From Rhynchonema sp. JSB1_4 (lineage: Eukaryota; Nematoda; Chromadorea; Monhysterida; Xyalidae): DNA of 64,000 bases. The DNA lies in the NCBI GenBank assembly GCA_030248065.1, contig JASAMV010002020.1, positions 62,001-126,000 of the forward strand. Direction: 5' to 3'. Of this stretch, positions 12,393-23,322 are shown piece after piece. The notes below the pieces were generated by a model that saw only the letters and a list, made by a program, of their open reading frames with translations, ran no database searches and was not told the DNA's origin. The stretch's first letter is position 1, and each line of letters starts with the position of its first letter. Position numbers and translations under genes: made by a program.

Positions 12393-12614
12393 AGTATTTC
12401 TCAGATGACCCGTGAAGACCACGTTCATCTGCGGCATTCCGGATTCTAGGTCGAGTATTGTGGGCACTGCCAGACGTGTGAACGGCCACATTGTGCGGTG
12501 GAGCTCCATGTCGTCGGTGGCGTCGTGTGTGATCTCATCCAACGTGGTCACACCAGCTTCGCATGGTGTGTGAACCTTCATCAACTGAGCCCAGAGCTTC
12601 GAGTAGGCTTTGCA
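12393..12614 (-). CDS. Exon of an unrecognised gene
   Basis: A 74-codon open exon with a good acceptor (ACCTTTCAG at 12615-12623) and a perfect donor (ACT|GTAAGT, ending at 12393), phase 0 at both ends. It begins CKAYSKLWAQLMK and includes HRTMWPFTRLAVPTILDLES and PQMNVVFTGHLRNT. The composition is that of a real globular protein, but I do not recognise the family. It may belong with the coiled-coil segment at 12903-13066 and the acidic exon at 13954-14198, all on the same strand, although the phases do not link directly. Missing exons are likely. Confidence 0.6.
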
Positions 12615-12902
12615 CTGAAAGGTTTTTCATTTGCTTTTATAAAACCTGAAGATTTGGACGGGAATGACAGCGGTTTTTTAAAAAAAATTGGTCTCGCTGT
12701 TTTGTTAATTTCAAAAAAGTCCCATTCTTTTACCGCATTCAAGTGGGCATGATAACAACGTTACTGCTAAAAAAATGCCGTTTGGCCCACCTAGGTTCTC
12801 AAAAGGGCATGATAGCAACACTGTGAATATTGGCGCTCCTTCCGAACATTGTCGCCCCCAATGGGCATGATAACAAAATAACCCTAAAGCCCACAAAAAA
12901 TA

Positions 12903-13066
12903 GCCTCTTTCTTCAATTCGTCAAATTGCGCTTGCAAATCCGACATGGAAACGTCTTTCTTCTCCATGGCGATGTCTTTCTTCTCCATTCGTTTCTGCAA
13001 CGAGTGATTGAGCGCGGCCAGCTGCTTATATTGTTTGAGCAGCTCGGGTGGAACCAGTTGTTTCTC
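12903..13066 (-). CDS. Coiled-coil exon of an unrecognised gene
   Basis: An open segment after an acceptor-like ATCAATAG, reading EKQLVPPELLKQYKQLAAL and then heptad-rich sequence (QKRMEKKDIAMEKKD, DLQAQFDELKKE). The charged, Leu/Met-spaced pattern predicts a coiled coil. The donor is unclear. It is probably part of the same minus-strand gene as 12393-12614. No function can be assigned. Confidence 0.5.
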
Positions 13067-13953
13067 CTATTGATTGGCTATGGTCATTCTTCTGAGCGCA
13101 CAGCGCACAGGGCTGATGCGGTTGCATGTTGGGCCTGCGTAGATCAGGCACACGATTGCACTTCCATTCTCAGAGAATGAACCGGCTTGTGTGCTCACTG
13201 CACCACGTGTGTACCTTGTCATGTCAGGCTCTCTCTGGGAGCTTGAGAAGGCTCAGACGCCATCAATTGCTCTCCTTGGGAGGTGCAATTCTCTGCCAGC
13301 CAGATCGTGCAATTGGCGGTGTTCGTTGATTAATTAATCGATTGGTTCCCATACTGAATGACATTAATGATCTTATACTTAATCTCTATTGATGTAAACT
13401 GCTTTAGTGGCGATTGTCGTTGCGCTTCTCAGCGAAATAGTCTTGTGCAAAATAGAGCTTGAAGTCTTGAATGTTCATTGGCCTCACTTTTTGTTCATTT
13501 TTTGTTGTCACACTGAAACATTCTTAAGATTTTTTCAATTGTGTTCTGCAAGCATTGATCTTTTTATTCAACTGTGATCTTCTGCGCCTCAGGAGCTCAT
13601 TGGATGTAGAGATGCACTTGTGAGCACGCAACTTGTCGGCGAAAATAACTTTCAATAATAAAACTGCAAAATGTCACGCAAACTTTAAATAAAAAGACCT
13701 GCTGGTTTATCATAAAATCGCCTTGAGGTGACGTACAGCAAATTTCTCAGTGAAAAAAGCACGATTCGCCGAAAACCGGTACAAAATTGATATGTCACTC
13801 ATAGATATAAAGACCGAGAGCGAGAAAGAAATGGCATAATAATCGATGACACCGATGCTTGCAACATCAACGAACTTATGCCACCACCTCCTCCGAACCC
13901 ATCGTCACCTTCATCATCCTTTGGGCCATTCTCTTTTCGCGTGCAATCTTTAC

Positions 13954-14198
13954 CGAAGCTAGGATGACCGCTGAACTCTTCATCCTCCTCGTTTTCCTCT
14001 TCAGATTTCGGCTTCATGGCGCGCGACTTGATTTCGTTATTCACCATCCGATGAATAGAGTCAGTACATTCCATGTAGACCGGATCGACGCGTAAACCAT
14101 GCGCAAAAGCCTCTCGCAGCGGTGTCAGGTGGTGTATCGCTGCAGCTTCGCCTTCTTTCGGTGCGCCGCCGACACCGTTGATCAGATTTCGTGCCCTA
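13954..14198 (-). CDS. Acidic exon of an unrecognised gene
   Basis: Bounded by a strong acceptor (CGTCCATTTCAG) and the donor TTCG|GTAAAG; phase 2 in, phase 1 out, about 81 codons. It contains LINGVGGAPKEGEAAAIHHL, RVDPVYMECTDSIHRM and a Glu/Asp run (KSEEENEEDEEF). The ordered half looks conserved and the end looks like an acidic linker. The family is not recognised. It probably lies upstream of the coiled-coil exon in one minus-strand gene. Confidence 0.6.
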
Positions 14199-14621
14199 CT
14201 GAAATGGACGACGGGGATTACGGTATAGGTGCCGTGCAAAACAATTTCATTAGGCTGCATACAGGTCGCCCAAGTTTGACTTGCGTTTCATGCGATGTCA
14301 AAGTTAAACTCAAGTCACATCGTACCCCGACCGACCATCCCGAGCCTGTACCACGGCACAGTGCACATGCCTACGGACATACAAAACAATGTTATGTGAG
14401 CATTTATGTTGTACACACAATACTTTTCCTAGCTGCTTCAGAAACAAATGACTGTGATCACTAACGTCAGCCCGAATCCAGCTGGGAAGCGCAAGTCACG
14501 GGATCGGGGCACCATCAGCTCCCTTGCCGCCGTCTGCCTGTGTCGAGTTATGTGACCAATGCGCCAAGCGGCCCACTCATCAGTCTGAATTTACATATTA
14601 ATTTATAATGTGACCAACAAT

Positions 14622-15110
14622 TTATTTATTTATATACATTCTATTCTGTCCAAGAAAATTATTTTCTACTGAACAACAAACATGAACATTGGGTACGTCC
14701 AGTATTCCCAATCGATCAGGGTTGATCGCAGCGAGTGGATTAACCAGCCCGGTCGCCCGATCAGTGGCATGTTGCTGCAATATGAACTGATTGCAACGCT
14801 TGCTGGACATGAAAATCGAACCAGACAGGAGCAGCTGAAGTTGGTCTTTGATCGCATGCCTTCTAAAAAAAGGCGCCTATGACGACAGCAAAACAAAACC
14901 TTTAAAAGTGCGTACCCCACGAGTGTTATCCGCCGGCCCTTCTAGATACTCGTTTTGTCGTGTCGCTACTTCATTTCCCTTCTCTTCTTGTTCTTCAAAG
15001 GCTTCAGTAGCAGCATTTTCATCGTCGGTCTGCGAAAAGAACTGTTTTCCACGCTTGTTGGACATAAAATCCGAACCAGACATGCGCAGATGAAGTGTTC
15101 CCCAACGCAC
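14622..15110 (-). CDS. Possible first exon plus a diverged tandem copy of it
   Basis: At 14926-15083 a minus-strand ORF starts MSGSDFMSNKRGKQFFSQ and continues acidic (EAFEEQEEKGNE), with a possible donor CGTGGG|GTACGC. A second, diverged version of its first ~70 bases lies at 14780-14860 (GATTTTCATGTCCAGCAAGC against GATTTTATGTCCAACAAGC), with a one-base shift and no matching acidic tail. This is best read as a partial tandem duplication, the left copy being decayed. The upstream copy might be the 5' exon of the acidic/coiled-coil gene to its left. The function is unknown. Confidence 0.4.
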
Positions 15111-15187
15111 TGAGCGTGAAAATAATCAACTTTTCGGGAGACTCGGAGTCGGGAAACAAGTGGGCTTCTTTGGTCGCGTGATGTGAG

Positions 15188-15665
15188 CAGGGTTGGGCAA
15201 AAAAAACGACGGCGTTTTTTCTTAAAAAAACGACGTTTAAAAAAAAAAACCCGTGGTTCGTTTTTCGTTTTTTTAAATCCTGAATTTCCTTGATTTTCCC
15301 CGATTTTTTAGGGAAAGTACCCTGATTATCAAGGAAAATCAATTTTTTGTCCAATTTTTTCAAAAAATTTTCGACCAACTTTTACTTTGTCGAGATACGT
15401 CGATATACGGAGTTTGACTTTTTCAATGATGACCCCGGCCAAAGTTGGTCCCATGATGCGGGTTTGATATGGGATCTTAACAACTCGCGAGAAAAGGCTT
15501 GAAACCCGTTTATTTTGCCTCAGAACACATAGAATTACTTCATTTAACCACGTTTTCTTCCCAACATGAGCGTTTTCCTATATTTTTGGGGGCATATTTT
15601 GGTCATCTGGGCGTTTTAAAAAAAAACGATTTTTTGAAAAAAAAAACGTTCTTTGCCCAACCCTG
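15188..15665. mobile_element. hAT-type MITE, CAGGGTTGGGC family, copy 1
   Basis: Ends CAGGGTTGGGCAAAA and the inverse TTTGCCCAACCCTG. Flanked by a perfect 8-bp duplication GATGTGAG (15180-15187 and 15666-15673), as made by hAT transposases. The interior is A/T-homopolymer rich at both ends around an ordinary core. Copies are at 17164-17652, 19622-20315 and 38176-38355. Confidence 0.92.
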
Positions 15666-15673
15666 GATGTGAG

Positions 15674-18587
15674 TTGCTCACTGCTGGCCTCGTGACCCAG
15701 CCAAAGAGCATACTAAACACCAAAACTTTCAATATGATTTGCGCTTTTGAAGAAAAACCCAAATAATTAATCGACGCCAGGCATATTTGTTGAAAATTTC
15801 GATCATTTCAAAGAGATTTGTTGAAAATGCGTTTCACCTCTGGTTTTACCGTTTTTGTGTCGAATGTTGCTAAATTTTTTTCAAATGTATGCTGAGCCGT
15901 TCTTATGTCACCTGTGTCTCAGTCGTCGTCACTGGTGTGGTTCGAGCACGTGCCTGCAAAAACGTAAACTGTTTGCACCTGAGCACGAAATCAGAAAAAT
16001 GAAACTGTTCCAAAGAGCACCAAGTTCCATATTTTTTTAAATTTTTGGAGTTGAAAGTGTTCTGCGCTAAACGTGTGCACAAACCGCAATCATACCGACA
16101 CAATGGCTAGACATTTTTAAGCACAGATATCCTTAGAAATATATTTTGCACGCATTAAACCAGGACGTTTGAAACGATAAAAAGAAGAATTACCGTAAAA
16201 CTGGGTGTTTTCTAACACGGGGAGTCTCAATTACCCAGTTTAGGATTGATTTGACGAATTCTTATACGGTCATTGTGCGACCAATAGATGCGGACTGCGG
16301 ACATTGGACATCGTTTTTTTCAATGTCCGTAGTTGGCATCTACCTGGCCGCGCCCTAAACCAGGACGTTTGAAACGATAAAAATAAATTTTACGGCAAAC
16401 GACGCGAAGCCGATGACGATCACACAAGCAGCAACGGATCCTGCAAGGATAGCGATATTACGATTGGAGGGCATGATGATTAATGATAACTCAAGCTCGA
16501 TCGTAAAATCAACGTAGTATTCGATAGGAAAAATCTCATGTAAAGGCAGTCTACGGGAGGTTGTCAGACACCCGCACCCCAAATACCGTAACCCACCGTA
16601 ACCGTGATGTGCAAGGATCGTTCCGGGACTATTTTGTTGCAAGGCCTGTGCTGATATACCGGAGTGCTCCATATAAAGCCCCCGGGGCTTTATTCGAAAA
16701 AGGCGAAAATTATTTTTTTTACTCAAGTAGAACCACCGTGGTTTATGACAAGTTCTTGACATTGCTGGAAATTATCCCCAACATTCAATGCGATCACAGT
16801 TGACTTGCGTGCATTTCAGAGCACGTGTAAGTCGATCATTGAGCAATTTCTCCTGTAAAAATATTTAAAATCATCTGTTTATGTTCTTTTTTGTAAAGGG
16901 TACCTATGCTTTGTTGATCGATTTTTGGAAAACTTTTTTCCCGGGCTTAGGCGGCAACAATATTTATAATAACATGGTTACATTCACTGCATAATTATCG
17001 GTTGTTCAAGGCACGTACTGTATACGTTCACTATTCATTCAAGTGCGGAACACGCCCAATCCAATTGCACTCAGGCTTGTGCCCGGGGTGCCAGTGCTCT
17101 CCGGCACACACAACGCACAAGCAGCGCACCTGGCTAATGCCGATAAAACCACGGTGTCACACCCAGGGTTGGGCAAAAAACGACAGCGTTTTTTCTTAAT
17201 AAAAAACGATGTTTTTTTAAATAAAAACGCCTTGGTCGTTTTTCGTCTTTCTAAGTTCTGAATTTCTTTGATTTTCCGTAATTTTTCAAGGAAAGTACCC
17301 TGATTTTCAGGGAAAATCATTTTTTTGGCCCATTAATTTCAAAAATTTTACGGCCAACTTTTACTTTGTCGAGGTATACGTCGATGTACGGAGTTTGACT
17401 TTCAGTGATCACCCCGGCCAAAGTTGGTCCCATGATGCGGGTCTGATATGGGATGTTAACAACTCGCTAGAAAAGGGTTGAAACCCTTTTATTTTGCCTC
17501 AGAACACTTAGAATTACTTCATTTAACAACGTTTTCTTCCCAACATGAGCGTTTTCCAACTTTTTTGGGGCATATTTCGGTCATCTGGGCGTTTTTAGTC
17601 AAAAACTTTCAAAAAAACGAATTTTTGAAAAAATAGTTTTTTCCCAACCCTGGTTACCCCTCGCAACGTATGTGTTGTTTTGGAGAGGGGGGTGATTTCT
17701 TGACTTTTTCTGTTTTTTCTGATTGCTGGTTAATCACAGATGCATAAAGTTATCGAGGATCAAGTTGGTGGAATTTCATTACCGAGTTCTCAAGACAAAC
17801 GTTTTTCAAAGCCGGAACTAAATGTGAGTGTCAACCTCCACCAGTGAGAAGAGAAGAATCCAGGGTTGGCGAAATCAAAAATGAACAGAAACAATAATGC
17901 TGTCCTTGTTCTTTATCATTAACTCATCAATTTAAGAGAAAAATGGACAAAATATTCGCACTGAAGTGTTAACTTTTGCTTTAAGAGCAGTGATATAGTA
18001 GCAGTAGCTAAATATACATACAACCCACCACCAGTATAGTGTTAAGCCAGCTAAATTTAGGATCAGAGCGATTTTTGCGTTCATGGTGACCACGTTTGAG
18101 CAGACAAAATCGGCGTTATCTGAAATGAAAGAGAAAATCGTTCAAATAAGGTCAAGAAGAAGATGAAGAACCTGCGGTATTTTGAACTTGTACAAGTAAA
18201 TTTACGCTTTATTTGTTTAAACGCAGCCGTAAGCGATAGAGCGTATCGAACGTCGACCTAACGCGCCACATTGGAGTGGAAATGAAAGACACGTTTGCAA
18301 AAACCAGGCTTATGTTCGTGTCACCTCGTCAACTCTCGTCGTCAATTCATCCCTAGAGTGGCATTTCTTTCGCTCATTAAGGACCATATTATGTTTGCCG
18401 TTGACGACTTGTGTTGACGACTAAACAATTAGCCGAAAACATTCGCATCTTCTACATAGTTCACTAAAAAACAAAATTGAGCGGATTGCTTTTGGAATAA
18501 AATCAAATATCGACACGAATTTCGGTTTGCGACATGTTCGACACACGCCCACACCCTTGAACGAAAAAAACATATATGACCTATAGT
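15674..18587. other. Intergenic region
   Basis: Contains hAT-type copy 2 (17164-17652). A minus-strand ORF near 16380-16474 starts MPSNRNIAILAGSVAACVIV, a likely signal anchor, without further recognisable exons. The sequence AAACCAGGACGTTTGAAACG occurs twice (16158 and 16358). The stretch 17660-18587 shows nothing I can support. Confidence 0.4.
17164..17652. mobile_element. hAT-type MITE, CAGGGTTGGGC family, copy 2
   Basis: Same ends and core as copy 1; for example both contain GACCCCGGCCAAAGTTGG or a close variant. The flanking 8-mers GTCACACC and GTTACCCC match at six of eight positions, so the duplication has begun to decay. Confidence 0.88.
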
Positions 18588-21500
18588 TTATGCGCATGTG
18601 ATTTGTGAAGCAACGCCGAGCCGCGTGGCATCGTACATGACCGTGTACAGGCCACTGGTTGTGCACACAAACAGAGTGTTGGCCGTTGCCGGTGGGTCCT
18701 GATTGTTGATACCTGCACGAGAGACAGTGTCACAAAACTGCCGATGATGTATTGTAATGACAGTGAGTTTGCACAAACAATATCCTCGTGCCCCGAAAGG
18801 AGATGTTTGTTTGAGCTGCAGTATTGGCATAAACCAAACCTATGTAAAAACCCCTAATTGTAAAAGCCGAAGCATGATGCAAAATGTCAGTCCGCTGTTT
18901 TGTCCTTGAGAATTGGGGTGTTTTCTCAAATCGCAATAAAACTTTTCTTAGGCCGACTTTCGTGGTCCAGTAGTTTTTTTACATTGTTCGTCTCCGCCCT
19001 AAATGTAGGTACACGTTAACTGCGTTGGGTCGTTTGTTTGACAAAAGGTGATAATGGAGTTTTCCTGTCACATTTGGCGTTACAGGGTCTAAACCAACTG
19101 AGCCAGCAAAATAGGTGCACAAATGAGTACTAACGGACGGTCTGGCCGGCGGTGACCGAATTGCAGGCGGCGTCAAGATCGGCGACCTCGCTGTGACCTG
19201 AAAAGCGCCATTTTTCATTAGAAACTGACTTGTTTTCGCACAGTTTCAGATATGTTGTAATCGTTAATTATATCATCAACCAAGTATATCTATCAAGATT
19301 AATAATAAACTAGAAACAAACAACAATAACACTCTGGGAAGAACCTCACCGAAGACCTCGACTGGGTTCAAAAAGTTGAAGTACGTCGTACTGCCAGTGA
19401 ATGTGGGGCGCACGCAGCCTGAACGTAAAAGTGAACATTGTCTTCACGACTACGACTTCGATTACGGTTAGCTCGGTAAAAGCAAATTTTCATTAGAGCA
19501 TATCTTGGAGTTGGAGCACAAATTTCGACCAACGCAAAGGTCGTTCATACCGCTTCGACCAAAGCCTGTCGCAAGGTAGCAATATTGTCCTTATCTTGCC
19601 ATAGGAACCTGTACCGCACACCAGGGTTGGGCAAAAAAAATTAAAAAAAAAATTTTTTTTTTAAAAAAAGGTTTTTGAAAATTTTTTGTTTTAAAAAAAT
19701 TTTTTTTTAATTTTTCGGGGGAACAAAATGTTCTAAAACGTCCAAAAATGGCCTTTTTGGGGGTTATTTTTTGTCATTTTTCCTCAAGGGTCGAAAAATT
19801 TTCTTCACAAAATCACTTTTGGGGCATGTATTTGGTAACTAAGATGCTCCAAATGATGTTATTATACCTCCCCGTGATACATGAGACACAGTATGCATGT
19901 ACTTACATGGTACTTTGATGTCATACCCCATCGGGTTGGTCATATACGACTAATTCAGCGACCCGACAAGTATTTCTGCAGCTTATATTCTCAATTCTGT
20001 ATGGTTTATGAGTGAATCTTGCTTATTCGACCACAAACCGTTGTGTCTGATACCACAGAGCAGCAATCATACGTCCATAACAAGCACAGACTGTTGGATC
20101 GCATCGAAATGACGTAAACACCCTTCATAAGTGATGCAAACCAAGTCACAAAAGTGACTTGTCAAATAAAGTTGCATTTTTTTCGCGATTTGGCGCGTTT
20201 TTAGGCAAATTTGGTGAAATTTCCCCGAATCTGAGACTTTTAAAAAAAAATTTTTTGACAAAAAAATTTTTTTTTTAAAAAAACTTGTTTAAAAAAAATT
20301 TTTTTTCCAACCCTGCCGCACACACTAACCGCACAGCCAGGTGCCGGTGTTGCTCCATGCAGTCCCGCTGCAGGTGACCGTCTGCACGGACGTGTACGCC
20401 GTTGTGCCGTCGTACAGGTTGACGTTGGTGCCGATGCCCGGGCACCTCAACGTTGCGGTCGTGCCTGCAAACAACATCTGGCATCAAAACTAATCTCAGT
20501 TCATTCAAAGCACGCCCGTTTGTATGCACTTGACTGGGAAACGCGGGGATGTTCGACGTATATATACTCCTATATATTGGGTGGAGTTATTAATGTTACG
20601 ATTTATTCGTCGTTTCTGGGCCTTCGATCAGGGTAAAAGTTGTCCCATTATGAGGAATTTCTGTGCCAGTTGAAATTACAGAGAAACATCGAAATTGCAA
20701 CACATGGCCGAATCCGTTTTGCACGCAGCAAACTGCGGATTGGTCAAGCTCATACCAGAAAAATTTCTGCTGGAAAAAGTTTTGAACGGTTTTAGAAAAA
20801 AAGTTTTTTACGAAAAAACCTACTCCGAAAACCTGGCCGAAACTCTAGTTTAGCAGAAAGTGAAGTACATAAGGCCGAGTTTGATGTTTACAACGAGACT
20901 GCGCCATTGAGGACATTCGGTGGAATTTTCGAAACGGTGTAAAGGTCAGTTGGGCGTAAAGGTCGGTGTAAAGTTCGGTCGAAAGCTCGGTCGGCGTAGC
21001 TCGGTGTAAACGTGAAACATTGCCTGTTATTAACGTGGAATGTTTCAAGTTTACACCGATGTCTATCACACTGAGCTGTCGACCGAGCTTTCCACCGACC
21101 TTTACACCCAAATCACCATTTTACACCGTTTCGAAAATATCACCCATTGAAGACTAAACTAAAACAAACAAACATACATACCTGATGGATATTTGCCACC
21201 GGACGCGGCCGTGTTGTAGGTGATCAACACTGTGTTGGTCGTCGGGATTGCATCGCATCCTGAAACCAAACAACTACTGAAATATGTTTTTGTTTTAGAT
21301 CAATTCTGTGGGTCTGTGAGCGGGCACATAGAGCGTGTGTGCGTAGCTGAAGTGAACAATTTATACAGTCAGTCCCAGTCGAAACCTTTGCGATTATCAT
21401 GCTTCGTGTTTCGGGTTTTTTCACAACCCAAAACCCGAAACATGGACATGGACAAAAATTTATGTTTCGGGTTTAGGGTATCGGGACTATCTGGTGGAGC

Positions 21501-21753
21501 CATTACATGGGTTTTGGTTGGTGTTCACAAAACGTCTGACACACAATCCGAACGTTTGACATCCAGAGGGCCCAAAGCGATGTGCCGCCCGTTGAAGGCT
21601 CTGGTCAAGCGGTTCTCCTACCGTACAGCACTGGAAACGAACACAGACTAAAAAAGCAGAGAAAAACGCGTGCGCACCTGTCGTTGTGACGGCGGCTGGG
21701 CAGGCGTCTGTGCCGGTCAACAGACCGACCATTGCGAACAAAACGAACAGCAT
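18588..21753 (-). CDS. Secreted nine-cysteine sushi-like protein A
   Basis: Predicted 181-aa secreted protein of unknown role. Six exons with consistent phase-1 junctions: 21678-21753, 21182-21259, 20330-20464, 19350-19418, 19135-19197, 18588-18712. The start at 21753 (MLFVLFAMVGLLTGTDA, a signal peptide followed by Cys) matches the paralogues; an upstream ATG at 21792 is in frame. The first module has sushi (CCP) spacing: GCDAIPTTNTVLITY, TTATLRCPGIG, SVQTVTC, then WSNTGTWLCG. The second module starts GCVRPT and has three further cysteines, the last just before the stop. Nine cysteines in all, the same order as in proteins B (23323-28772) and C (48618-51250). A hAT-type element sits 14 bp past the third donor and another MITE lies in intron 2. 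Orthology outside this family is not known to me. Confidence 0.85.
19622..20315. mobile_element. hAT-type MITE, CAGGGTTGGGC family, copy 3
   Basis: A 694-bp copy with a perfect 8-bp duplication CCGCACAC at 19614-19621 and 20316-20323. It is inserted in intron 3 of secreted gene A, just inside the intron after the donor at 20329. The ends are strongly A/T homopolymeric. Confidence 0.92.
20919..21145. mobile_element. Foldback MITE, TTTTCGAAACGG family, copy 2
   Basis: A 227-bp hairpin starting GGTGGAATTTTCGAAACGG and ending GTTTCGAAAATATCACCCA, with the same GGTCGGTGTAA blocks and TGAAACATTGCCTGTTATTAA centre as copy 1 at 2281-2507. It lies in intron 2 of secreted gene A. Confidence 0.85.
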
Positions 21754-23322
21754 CGTAAGTGAGCTTGATTTGAAAATTTCTGAAAAAGACATTTTTGAGC
21801 AAACTTTCAACTCCAACTCTTAATTCGCGTTGGCGGCAGAGACGAAGAAAACCACCTAAGTTCCTCTAAGCCTAAAGTGGTGTTTTCTTCTTAACTGAAG
21901 TCCAGTGGCGCCTGCTCTCGGCATATGTATCCATGGGCAAAATGCTGAACTTAAAAACATAGAAATATTCGAAAATTAAGATTTCTGATCGTACGGATTC
22001 GCAATCGCTGAGGACTTGAGCGATCATTACCGTATGCGCATGCGATTGACCCAAAGAAGTCAATTGCATCCTTTATTGAAAACGACACACCTTCAGTGTG
22101 CAACAAACTGCGGGTTGTTTTTCGAACAAAATACGCACAAAATTTATCATAATCGTGCGCTCTGTTCCTGCTATGTATTCCTTATACCGTGAAAGTTGAA
22201 GATTTACCAACGGTTTAGTTAGTGCACAGGTTTTTCTTCAACTAATAGATTATGTACATAGTAACTGTGGGTATTATCCGGGTTATGCACTGTTAAAGTG
22301 TAATTCTGGTTGACCCCAGGCGAAACCGCGTCACACTCTGCGGAAGACAAAAAACTGTTATAACCCCAGGTACATATACTGATTAATTATGCCCGACGGT
22401 GTGTTTTATTTTATTCAACAGATTACAACGAACCCCGATAAACGGGGATTTGCGCACAAGAACTCTGTGTTTTTATACAGCATTTTGTCGCTGGGGACAG
22501 AACGAGCACAAGATCAATGAGGAATATATGGTTCCACTCTAATTCTTTTGGCGCGAAAAAAACCACTGATTTGTCTCTGATCCGACAGTGGGAATCTGAC
22601 CTGTGTGACCCGAAATTACTTTTTCAAATACGATCTTTAAAAACGATTACATACGGTAGATCCATGGCGCGGTCTGCAGTATTTTCGCGCGTTATTGAGA
22701 ACGCATGACACGTTTCTCTCGACATTCAGCCAAGAACCGTTTGAATATAATATTTTATACGTAATGATTAGTCAGGCAGAGCCGGACATGCGATTAGTTA
22801 TATGCCATAATTAAGATTTTCACCTGATGCATATAAGTATTTTTTTAGAATATTTCCCAGCGCTCGTCTCTCAAAGGCAATAGTCAGTTTCAACAAGTTG
22901 AGTTATAGCGTTTCACCCGACCCTACACTAGTGGCTCTGAGACGTTGCCTTTTCGCTTGCGAGTTTTAAACAGTACCCAAAATGCATATGCTTTCGGACA
23001 TAGAGATAGACTCAAACAAAGGTTGTCCTGTGGATTGTCTTACCTTTCACTTGGTACAATTCAACCACAAGCTCATGAGACGCTGTTACGTACGGTTGGT
23101 TCCACGTGTTTCGCAACATTTCAAAACAAAAGAAAGAGGTACTGCCCTATGTTTATGCATTGTCGATTTCTCTTTCCTTTGTTCCCGCAAAGTTTCGAAG
23201 CACGTGGAACCGTAACAGGCGTCTCATGAGCTGGTGGTTGGACTTATACGTATGTATGTACGTTGCGCAGATCATCCAAGTGCGAGCCAAGCGGCCCAAT
23301 AACATACATAATACCAACAATA
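21754..23322. promoter_or_regulatory. Head-to-head intergenic region between secreted genes A and B
   Basis: The start codons of paralogues A (21753, minus) and B (23323, plus) face away from each other across 1.57 kb, so the promoters of both must lie here. The only strong structure is a hairpin at about 23063-23236, whose arms are AGCTCATGAGACGCTGTTACG and a close complement, 87 bp before the B start. No TATA box or known site is claimed. Confidence 0.5.
23063..23236. repeat. Inverted repeat upstream of secreted gene B
   Basis: The left arm CAACCACAAGCTCATGAGAC and the right arm GTCTCATGAGCTGGTGGTTG flank two further complementary segments (GGTTCCACGTG / CACGTGGAACC; AGAAAGAG / CTCTTTC). 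This is a typical foldback MITE of about 174 bp. No other copy is in the window. Confidence 0.7.
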
